Under the pieces are notes generated by a model. It searched no databases. It worked only from the letters and a program-made list of their open reading frames with translations, and was not told the DNA's origin. A DNA stretch of 7,984 nucleotides from an uncultured Chthoniobacterales bacterium (GTDB taxonomy: Bacteria > Verrucomicrobiota > Verrucomicrobiia > Chthoniobacterales > UBA10450): positions 1 through 7,984 of the forward strand of contig CATPAW010000233.1 in assembly GCA_955652255.1 (NCBI GenBank), in the 5' to 3' direction. This document shows positions 1 through 6,030 of this stretch, piece by piece. The position numbers were made by a program, and so were the translations under genes. Position 1 is the stretch's first letter. Each line of letters opens with the position of its first letter.

Positions 1-282
1 CGCATTGGCACCGGCATTCTCAATCGTTTGTTGCGCGCCACCTTTGCGGCCAATCCGCCGCCGATCAAGAAAGGCCGGCGCCTCAAATTGTTTTACGCCG
101 CACAAACCGCCGGAAAGAAAGATCGAAATCTGCCACCGCCGGAATTTGTCCTGTTTGTAAACGACCCGCGATTGCTGACTGATCAGTACAAGCGTTATCT
201 GGAAGCACGAATTCGTGACGCGCAAACTTACACCGGATTGCCGATTCAATTGGTATGTCGCGCAAGAAGAGAAAGTATGTAG
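1..282 (+). CDS. der: Ribosome biogenesis GTPase Der (EngA), C-terminal part, 5' end outside window
   Basis: The frame is open from the first base and ends at TAG 280-282, giving 93 residues of the carboxy end. The sequence matches the KH-like domain that closes Der: an N-terminal helix with LNRLLRATF, then the NPPPIKKGRRLKLFYAAQ segment, the strand PPEFVLFVNDP, the helix with YKRYLEARIRD, and a final GLPIQLV strand. In Der this domain follows two tandem GTPase domains, which lie outside the window, and helps the protein bind the 50S subunit during assembly. The protein ends about ten residues after the last strand, as is usual for the family. It sits 125 bp upstream of the Bat-type operon and shares its direction, but has no obvious functional link to it. 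Identification rests on the KH-like domain alone, which is distinctive. Confidence 0.88.
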   Translation, partial: RIGTGILNRLLRATFAANPPPIKKGRRLKLFYAAQTAGKKDRNLPPPEFVLFVNDPRLLTDQYKRYLEARIRDAQTYTGLPIQLVCRARRESM

Positions 283-303
283 CGGCGGTTGTGTCAACCG
301 CCG
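283..303. repeat. Perfect GC-rich inverted repeat directly after der
   Basis: CGGCGGTTG (283-291) and CAACCGCCG (295-303) are perfect complements around a 3-base TGT loop. The stem begins on the base after the der stop codon. No T tract follows on either strand, so it does not look like a classical intrinsic terminator. It could protect the 3' end of the der transcript, or be a copy of a short REP-like dispersed palindrome. Confidence 0.75.
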
Positions 304-318
304 AATCGAATGAACAGC

Positions 319-336
319 CGCTCGCCGCGGCGAGCG
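319..336. repeat. Perfect 18-bp palindrome in the der-moxR gap
   Basis: CGCTCGCCG followed directly by CGGCGAGCG is a perfect 18-bp palindrome with no loop. It lies 15 bp after the first hairpin, so the gap carries two unrelated palindromes in tandem. This layout resembles REP or BIME-type intergenic elements. A dimeric regulator site is possible but nothing else supports it. The rest of the gap (337-407) shows a T6 run at 377-382 and no convincing promoter or Shine-Dalgarno sequence. Confidence 0.6.
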
Positions 337-407
337 CCTCGACACGTAGCTTGCCGTAACGCAGTTTAGTCGAACATTTTTTCGCTCGCGACTGTCTCAA
401 CACTCAC

Positions 408-1394
408 ATGAAATCCACTCAGGAGATTACGGCCGAAGTGCAACGGCTCGGCCAATGGATTCCTACGCTGCGCGAGCAAATCGGGCATGTGGTGATCGGG
501 CAGAAATATCTTGTCGATCGATTGCTGTTGGGCTTGCTCGCCAATGGGCACATTTTGCTCGAAGGCGTCCCTGGCCTGGCGAAAACGCTCACCGTGAAAA
601 CAATGGCCGCCTGCATTCAGACCGGCTTTCAACGGCTGCAATTCACGCCCGATCTTCTGCCCGCCGATTTGATCGGCACGCTTATCTACAACCCGCGCAC
701 CGGAGAATTTACAACCAAGCTCGGCCCGATCTTTTCGAATTTGATCCTAGCCGACGAAATCAATCGCGCGCCGGCCAAAGTGCAGAGCGCGTTGCTTGAG
801 GCGATGCAGGAAAGGCAAGTGACGATCGGCGAACAAACTTATCCGCTCTCCGATCCATTCCTCGTGCTCGCCACACAGAATCCGATTGAGCAGGAAGGAA
901 CTTATCAACTGCCCGAAGCGCAGCTCGATCGTTTCATGTTGAAATAGAATATTGGTTATCCACAAAAATCCGAGGAGCGAACAATTCTCGATTTGATGGC
1001 GACTTCGGCGCCGGACTTGCATGTCAATGCTGTGGTTGACCCGAAACAGGTCATCGCGGCGCGCGATATCGTAAACCAAATTTACATCGACGATCGCGTG
1101 AAGGATTACATTGTCGATGTTGTCTGGGCGACGCGCGATCCGGCCGCGTATAATTTGCGGCTCGAAGGATTGGTTCGGTACGGAGCATCACCACGCGCCA
1201 CGATTTATTTGGCGCTCGGCGCACGCGCGCACGCATTTCTCAACGGCCGCGGTTATGTCACACCGCAAGATGTGAAAAGCATCGGTCCGGATGTATTGCG
1301 CCATCGCATCATCGTCAGCTACGAAGCCGAAGCTGAGGCGGTCACGAGCGAGACAATCGTGGAAAAAATCTTTGCCGGCCTTCCGGTGCCCTAG
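408..1394 (+). pseudogene. MoxR-family AAA+ ATPase, interrupted by one in-frame TAG codon (945-947)
   Basis: One frame of 328 codons, apart from an amber codon at position 180, encodes a complete MoxR ATPase of normal family length. Visible motifs are Walker A GVPGLAKT (residues 53-60), Walker B LILADEINR (112-120), sensor 1 LATQNPIEQEGTY (154-166) and the arginine-finger region LPEAQLDRF (168-176). After the stop the frame continues with NIGYP and then the lid domain, including the conserved GASPRA and DGR-like NGRGYVTPQDV segments and a final LPVP. MoxR proteins are chaperone-like ATPases that usually act with DUF58 and VWA partners in the cytoplasm, which matches the gene order here. Termination at 180 would leave the nucleotide-binding core without the lid. 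No Shine-Dalgarno sequence precedes ATG 408. A possible internal start (TTG 993 or ATG 996) has GAGGAG 15-18 bases upstream, which is too far to be convincing. I call it pseudogene because of the stop, but a sequence error or readthrough is just as possible. Confidence 0.85.
945..947 (+). other. In-frame amber codon inside the MoxR gene
   Basis: The codons around the stop read Phe-Met-Leu-Lys-TAG-Asn-Ile-Gly-Tyr-Pro. In MoxR proteins this position lies in the strand that follows the arginine-finger motif, where one hydrophobic or basic residue is normally found, so a single base change from a sense codon (for example TTG or AAG) would explain it. There is no frame shift: coding continues for 148 codons in the same frame with no further stop. 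Confidence 0.9.
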
Positions 1395-1402
1395 CTCGAA
1401 AG

Positions 1403-2302
1403 ATGAGGGAAACGGAACAGAAAACAGCGGAGATTCTAAAAAAGATCCGGACACTCGAGATCAAAACGCGCGGCTTGGTCGAGACAGCCTTCGCGGGCGA
1501 TTATCACAGCGTCTTTAAAGGACGCGGCATGAATTTTGAGGATGTGCGCGAATATCAGCCGGGAGACGAAATTCGCGCGATCGACTGGAATGTGACGGCG
1601 CGACTCGGCACAGCGTTCGTAAAACAATTCACCGAGGAGCGCGAGCTGACCGTGATGTTGATTGTCGATGTTAGCGCGTCAGGTAATTTCGGCAGCACCA
1701 CGCAATCGAAGCGCGAACTTGCGGCAGAAGTTGCGTGCTTGCTCGCCTTCAGCGCAATTCGAAACAACGACAAGGTCGGCCTGCTTCTCTTTTCAGATCG
1801 GGTCGAGCTTTTCATTCCGCCAAAGAAAGGCCGGTCGCACACGCTGCGATTGATTCGAGAGATCCTGTTCTTTCAACCCGGGGGACGCGGGACTGCGCCG
1901 GCACTTGCGCTCGATTATCTAAACAAGATCGTCACGCGCCGCGCGGTTGTATTTTTTATTTCCGATTTTCAAGCGCCCGACTTTTCACACGCTCTCGCCG
2001 TGAGCGGGCGGAGGCACGATTTCATTGCCATTCATATTCAGGATGAGCGCGAGAGGGTCTTGCCCGGCATTGGAATCATCACGTTAGAAGACGCCGAAAG
2101 CGGCGAGCAAATCGAAGTGAACACGATGGATCGCGGGACGCGGCAGCGTTTTACTGATTTCGCAGACGAACACGAAGCGGAACTTTCGCGCACACTCCGT
2201 CGCAACAACATCGACGCCATCGCCTTGCGGACGGGAGAGGATTATTTGCCGGCTTTGCGCTCGTTCTTCAAGCAACGCGAGCGATGTGTGGCGGTTCGAT
2301 GA
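1403..2302 (+). CDS. DUF58 domain protein (VWA-like), MoxR partner
   Basis: This 299-residue protein has the DUF58 signature at residues 38-67, with FKGRGMNFEDVREYQPGD followed by EIRAIDWNVTAR. A VWA-like fold follows with a metal-site pattern: D89-V-S91-A-S93, T164 in the GRGTAPA segment, and D188 in FISDF. No signal peptide or membrane segment is apparent, so it should be cytoplasmic or peripheral. DUF58 proteins are nearly always encoded next to a MoxR ATPase and are presumed to be its adaptor or substrate-binding partner; the reaction is not known. The gene starts 8 bp after the MoxR stop with only a weak GAAAG upstream, which suggests translational coupling. Its TGA overlaps the ATG of the next gene as ATGA (2299-2302). 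The gene is intact, which contrasts with the broken MoxR frame just before it. Confidence 0.9.
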   Translation: MRETEQKTAEILKKIRTLEIKTRGLVETAFAGDYHSVFKGRGMNFEDVREYQPGDEIRAIDWNVTARLGTAFVKQFTEERELTVMLIVDVSASGNFGSTTQSKRELAAEVACLLAFSAIRNNDKVGLLLFSDRVELFIPPKKGRSHTLRLIREILFFQPGGRGTAPALALDYLNKIVTRRAVVFFISDFQAPDFSHALAVSGRRHDFIAIHIQDERERVLPGIGIITLEDAESGEQIEVNTMDRGTRQRFTDFADEHEAELSRTLRRNNIDAIALRTGEDYLPALRSFFKQRERCVAVR

Positions 2303-2811
2303 TGCCGATCTTTCTTGTCGAAGAATTTCACGACATTGCACCGCCGGTCGATTATTCATTGGTCCCGCCGTGGTTGATTTTTGTCGCGACGTTTGCTGGA
2401 TTAATCCTTCTCGGCTGGGTGGTGTGGCTGATTTGGCGAAAGCGCAAACAGCCGCAGTCACCGAAATTGCCACGCGATACTGCGCTCGACGCGCTCGAGC
2501 AAATCAGCACTGAGATCGAGAGAATCAGTCCGTATCGATTCAGTATTCGTGTGTCGGATATTCTTCGCCGCTACGTCACCGAGCAATATGCATTGCCAGT
2601 GACGCGCCAAACATCGGTCGAGTTTTTAAATGCGCTCACGAATTCTTCTCCGTTTTCGGAGGAAGAAACGAGGCTGCTCGAGAATTTCCTGAATCGATGC
2701 GACCTGATCAAGTTCGCGCGTTACAATGCGACAACGGCCGACAGTCGTTCGCTTCTCGAAGAAGCAACGCGCTTTGTCAAAGGAGGAGAACTTGCAACTA
2801 CATTTGCCTGA
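2299..2811 (+). CDS. DUF4381-like single-pass membrane protein of the Bat/MoxR operon
   Basis: The 170-residue product has a short N-terminal stretch with HDIAPPVDYSLVPPW, one membrane segment at about residues 25-46, a basic stop-transfer WRKRKQ, and then a cytosolic helical domain. That domain holds ILRRYVTEQYALP, RQTSVEFL, LLENFLNRCDLIKFARY and LLEEATRFV, the pattern of DUF4381-type proteins found between DUF58 and VWA genes in such operons. Its function is not established; the position suggests that it links the cytoplasmic MoxR/DUF58 pair to the membrane VWA proteins. I chose ATG 2299 because it overlaps the upstream stop as ATGA; ATG 2284 and ATG 2302 are in the same frame and cannot be excluded. 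The cytosolic domain resembles the tail of the BatD-like protein at the end of the operon. Confidence 0.75.
   Translation: MMPIFLVEEFHDIAPPVDYSLVPPWLIFVATFAGLILLGWVVWLIWRKRKQPQSPKLPRDTALDALEQISTEIERISPYRFSIRVSDILRRYVTEQYALPVTRQTSVEFLNALTNSSPFSEEETRLLENFLNRCDLIKFARYNATTADSRSLLEEATRFVKGGELATTFA
2781..2786 (+). promoter_or_regulatory. Perfect Shine-Dalgarno AGGAGG for the batA-like gene
   Basis: AGGAGG lies five bases before TTG 2792 and inside the end of the upstream coding region. It is the strongest ribosome-binding site in the window and sets the start of the next gene at TTG rather than at the upstream ATG 2726. Confidence 0.8.
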
Positions 2812-3847
2812 TTGGGCGGCGCATACGGCACTCACGTTCGCGCGTCCGTGGTTGCTCCTATTGTTGCTCGGGATCCCGTTGCTCGCCTACTTGCGCGGGA
2901 AACGCGGGCCGGCTGCGGCGTTGACTTTTTCGTCAACAGCGACACTGCGCGCCATCGGAAAACAGAGCGCTGCTCGCGCCGGCAAAATGTTGCGCGCGCT
3001 ACTGCTCGCAACTTTAGCGCTTTTCGTCATCGCGCTGGCGCGGCCGCAACTTGGCAAAAGTCTTACTCAAGTCGAAGCCAGCGGTATCGACATCATGCTC
3101 GTGCTCGATGTCTCCGGGTCGATGTTGATAAAAGATTTTACGATCGGCGGCGAAGAAGCGACGCGGGTTGATGCGATCCGCGAGGTAACGCGAAAGTTCA
3201 TCGAAGGCCGGCCGAACGATCGCATTGGCATCATCGCCTTCGGCGGCCGGCCTTACGTGGTAAGTCCGATGACTTTGGATCACGATTGGCTTTTGCAAAA
3301 TCTTGAACGAGTGCGCATTGGACTGGTTGAAGACGGTACCGCCATTGGGTCGGCCATGGCCGTGGCGGCGAACCGATTGAACGACAAACGTTCCAAGAGC
3401 CGCGCCATTGTGCTTTTGACTGATGGAGAAAATAACGCGGGAAAAATTCCGCCAAATACCGCGGCGGAAGCGGTAAAAGCGCTTCATATCCACTTCTACG
3501 CGATCGGCGCGGGCATTAACGGAATCGCGCCGGTGCCGATCTTTACTCCGCGCGGCCCGCTCACTGACACGTTGGGCAATATTCTCTATGAAAACCAGCC
3601 CGTGGAATTCAACGAGGCCGGGTTGAAGGAAGTGGCGAAGATCGCAGGTGGACAATTTTTCCGCGCCACCGACACAAAATCGCTCGACCAAATCTATCAG
3701 GACATCGACAAGCTTGAGAAATCGACCGTGAGCGTAAAAAAATATCAGGAATATCGAGAATTATTTCCGCTCTGCATCATGAGCGGCTGCGGTTTGCTGC
3801 TCGGGCAGATTTTGTTGTCGCAGACAATCTGGAAAAAATTGCCGTGA
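2792..3847 (+). CDS. batA: BatA-like VWA domain membrane protein, TTG start
   Basis: The 351-residue product has two N-terminal membrane segments (about 20-34 and 66-84) separated by the basic RGKRG, a VWA domain from about residue 98 to 300, and a C-terminal membrane segment (about 324-343) ending in KKLP. Charge distribution predicts the VWA domain on the periplasmic side. The metal-ion-dependent adhesion site is complete: D106-V-S108-G-S110, T183 in EDGTAIGSA and D211 in LLTDGENN. The FTPRGPLTDTLG insert after the fifth strand is typical of BatA and BatB proteins. BatA is thought to form a complex with other Bat proteins; the ligand is unknown. The TTG start is chosen from the perfect AGGAGG at 5-base spacing. 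It overlaps the preceding gene by 20 bp. A start at ATG 2726 would add 22 residues with no family match and a deeper overlap. Confidence 0.88.
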   Translation: MQLHLPDWAAHTALTFARPWLLLLLLGIPLLAYLRGKRGPAAALTFSSTATLRAIGKQSAARAGKMLRALLLATLALFVIALARPQLGKSLTQVEASGIDIMLVLDVSGSMLIKDFTIGGEEATRVDAIREVTRKFIEGRPNDRIGIIAFGGRPYVVSPMTLDHDWLLQNLERVRIGLVEDGTAIGSAMAVAANRLNDKRSKSRAIVLLTDGENNAGKIPPNTAAEAVKALHIHFYAIGAGINGIAPVPIFTPRGPLTDTLGNILYENQPVEFNEAGLKEVAKIAGGQFFRATDTKSLDQIYQDIDKLEKSTVSVKKYQEYRELFPLCIMSGCGLLLGQILLSQTIWKKLP

Positions 3848-3852
3848 AGGAG
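3847..3852 (+). promoter_or_regulatory. Shine-Dalgarno AAGGAG for the batB/batC fusion gene
   Basis: AAGGAG begins at the last base of the batA stop codon and lies 11 bases before ATG 3864. The spacing is at the long end of the usual range. It supports independent initiation at this gene. Confidence 0.6.
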
Positions 3853-3863
3853 ACGTCGATCTT

Positions 3864-6002
3864 ATGAGCTTCGGGGCGCCGGAATGGTTTTGGGGATTGC
3901 TGGCAATACCAGTGCTCGTGGCTCTTTACATTCGCGCAGAACACCGCGGCGACGACCGTTTGCGCGAATTTGTTTCGCCGCGCTTGCTCCCGCAACTCTC
4001 GGGAACGGTAAATCGATTTCGCCGCGTCCTGCGTTTCGGGTTGCAATTGTTCGGCCTCGTCTGCGCGATCGTCAGCCTGGCTCAACCCCGCTGGGGTTAC
4101 ACGTTCCAGGATGTAAAACGCAAAGGTCTCGATTTGCTCATCGCGGTGGACACGTCGCGCAGCATGCTTTCCAACGACGTGCCGCCGAACCGTCTGGAAC
4201 GCGTCAAACTCGCGGCGCAGGATTTGATTAACGAATTGGAAGGCGATCGTGTCGGCTTGATTGCGTTTTCCGGTCGCGCCTTTTTGCAAGCACCGCTGAC
4301 AATCGATTACGAAGCCGCCGTGGAATCGATCAACGATCTTGACACAAAAACCATCCCGGAAGGCGGGACAAATATTTCGGAAGCAATCGCGCTCGCGTCG
4401 CGAACTTTCGGAAAGAGCGCGATGGGAAATCGCGCGCTGATTATTTTTTCCGATGGCGAAGAGTTAAGCGGCGACGCCGCGCAGAGCGCGAAAAATGCGG
4501 CCGACACCGGTGTGCGCATTTTTACGGTCGGCGTGGGGACGCCCGAAGGTTCGCTCATTCCGATCAGCAGCGAAGATGGCGGAACAGCTTTTGTCAAAGA
4601 TTCAGCAGGGCAAGTCGTAAAATCGAAATTGGATGAAAAACGTTTGCGCGAGATTGCCCAAGCGAGCGGAGGATTTTATCTGCACTTGGAAAACGGCCCG
4701 CGCACAATGCAGCAGATTTACGCCGAAGGCCTCGCCAAAATGCAAGCCGCCGAGCTCGACGTGCGCTTGTCGCGGAAGCCAATCGAGCGCTACGAATGGC
4801 CACTGAGCGTAGCTTTGCTTTCGATCGCAATGTCGATCTTGATTGGCGAACGCAAACGGGTGCGCGAAAAAGTTTATTCTCGCGTGGCGGCAAAAATGGC
4901 GACAGCAACCGCTCCTCTCCTGATCTTTTTCGGGCCATTCGCCTTTGCCGCGGTCTCCGGGCTGAAAGCCTATGATGACGGAAAGTTTGGCGATGCTTAC
5001 ACGCAGTTTCAGGAAACATTACAAGCGCATCCACATTCGCGCGTTGAAGACAAGCTCCAATTCGATTCCGGCGCGGCGGCTTATAAAATGAAAGAGTACA
5101 GCAAAGCGCTAGAATCGTTCAGTCAGGCGCTGCTCTCGCCGGATCGTGGTCTGCAGAGCAAGAGCCATTACAATCTTGGCAACACGCTTTATGAACGTGG
5201 CGAAACGCTAAAGAGCGACGATAAAAAGCTGAGCGATTGGACAAACGCGCTGCAGCACTATGAGCAGACGCTTAAGTTCGACCCGCAGAACAAAGAGGCG
5301 AAGGAGAATTACGAATACGTAAAGAAAAAGATCGAGGAGCTAAAGAAAAAGCGCGAGCAACTGCCGCCACCCTCGCCTTCGCCCTCGCCGCCATCAAAGC
5401 CGCAAAAGAACGAAAAGCAAAATAACCAAAATCAGCCGCAGCAATCCTCGTCGCAAGATCGACACCAACAGCAGAAAGAGCAGGAACAACAGCAGCAGCA
5501 GCAGCAGCAATCACACGCTCACAACAACCCCGGAAACGGCCAGAACCAAAAACCAGAAGACAAGCAGAACCAAGCTCAAGCGAAGAACGAACAGCGGGGA
5601 AAAAAACAACCAGAACCTGGCGAGAGCCCGTCGCCTTCGCCTGGCAACGGACAGCAGCAACAAACTCAACCCTCGCCTTCGCCTGGTGAACAAAAAGGCG
5701 ACCAGGCCAAAAAAAATCAATCGCCGGGAGAAGGTGAAGGCTCAGGCGAAAATGCGACGCCGTCCGCGACTCCGTCAGAATCGCCGCAAAAGAAATTCGC
5801 TGGCGAATTGAAAGGAGCCGCAAGTGAGAAACCGGAGAAGCCGCCGGAACAAACCGCGCAGATTGCCGAGGCCGAACCGGAGAAGGAAAGTCAAATGAGC
5901 GAACGCCAGGCCGTGGCGCTCCTCCAGTCGATGAAGGATGAAGAGGCGCGTGTGCGATTGGATGAACACAAGGCCGCACGTCATGTCTATAACGACTGGT
6001 AG
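3864..6002 (+). CDS. batB: BatB-BatC fusion: VWA domain, TPR repeats and a long Q/P/S-rich tail
   Basis: This 712-residue protein begins like BatB: GAPEWFWGLLAIP and a first membrane segment (about 8-23), a second (about 56-74), a VWA domain (about 89-290) with D96-T-S98-R-S100, T169 in EGGTN and D197 in FSDGEE, and a third membrane segment (about 312-328). A fourth hydrophobic stretch (about 345-366, ending AAVSG) looks like the signal peptide of a separate BatC. TPR-type repeats follow: LKAYDDGKFGDAYTQF, DSGAAAYKMKEYSKALESF, SHYNLGNTLYERG and NALQHYEQTLKFDPQ, ending in a charged helix at about 484-499. Residues 501-641 are low-complexity, with eight glutamines at 542-549 and repeated SPSP blocks. 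The last 35 residues, from MSERQAVALLQSMKDEE to the terminal NDW, form a conserved-looking helix found at the end of such VWA-TPR proteins. VWA-TPR fusions occur in many Bat loci. The gene starts 16 bp after batA. Confidence 0.88.
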   Translation: MSFGAPEWFWGLLAIPVLVALYIRAEHRGDDRLREFVSPRLLPQLSGTVNRFRRVLRFGLQLFGLVCAIVSLAQPRWGYTFQDVKRKGLDLLIAVDTSRSMLSNDVPPNRLERVKLAAQDLINELEGDRVGLIAFSGRAFLQAPLTIDYEAAVESINDLDTKTIPEGGTNISEAIALASRTFGKSAMGNRALIIFSDGEELSGDAAQSAKNAADTGVRIFTVGVGTPEGSLIPISSEDGGTAFVKDSAGQVVKSKLDEKRLREIAQASGGFYLHLENGPRTMQQIYAEGLAKMQAAELDVRLSRKPIERYEWPLSVALLSIAMSILIGERKRVREKVYSRVAAKMATATAPLLIFFGPFAFAAVSGLKAYDDGKFGDAYTQFQETLQAHPHSRVEDKLQFDSGAAAYKMKEYSKALESFSQALLSPDRGLQSKSHYNLGNTLYERGETLKSDDKKLSDWTNALQHYEQTLKFDPQNKEAKENYEYVKKKIEELKKKREQLPPPSPSPSPPSKPQKNEKQNNQNQPQQSSSQDRHQQQKEQEQQQQQQQQSHAHNNPGNGQNQKPEDKQNQAQAKNEQRGKKQPEPGESPSPSPGNGQQQQTQPSPSPGEQKGDQAKKNQSPGEGEGSGENATPSATPSESPQKKFAGELKGAASEKPEKPPEQTAQIAEAEPEKESQMSERQAVALLQSMKDEEARVRLDEHKAARHVYNDW
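5364..5786 (+). repeat. Low-complexity coding tract (Pro/Ser/Gln/Lys-rich) inside the batB/batC gene
   Basis: The coding strand here is unusually rich in A and C and encodes residues 501-641 as runs of Gln, Pro, Ser, Asn, Lys and Glu. Within it, TCGCCTTCGCCTGG occurs exactly at 5631-5644 and 5673-5686 (42 bp apart), with the 11-base core TCGCCTTCGCC also at 5373-5383. These encode SPSP repeats. The tract is likely a disordered linker; such repeats can change length by slippage. Confidence 0.8.
5487..5510 (+). repeat. Trinucleotide repeat encoding eight glutamines
   Basis: CAA, six CAG codons and CAA in a row encode Gln 542-549 of the fusion protein. Repeats of this kind change copy number readily, always in steps of one codon, so the frame is kept. 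Confidence 0.85.
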
Positions 6003-6030
6003 AACGATGGCGTTCGATGTTTGATTGAAG

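Noticed and set aside
283..303. Intrinsic terminator for der
   Set aside because: The stem is strong but no T tract follows on either strand.
351..379. Promoter for the operon (TTGCCG, 17-bp spacing, ACATTT)
   Set aside because: The -10 match is poor and such matches arise by chance; a promoter is likely in this gap but I cannot place it.
2726..2791. Upstream ATG start for batA
   Set aside because: It adds 22 residues without family match and deepens the overlap, while TTG 2792 has a perfect Shine-Dalgarno at ideal spacing.
3014..3691. 225-residue open frame on the minus strand
   Set aside because: It is antisense to the batA VWA domain, with no family signature and no ribosome-binding site; a codon-bias shadow.
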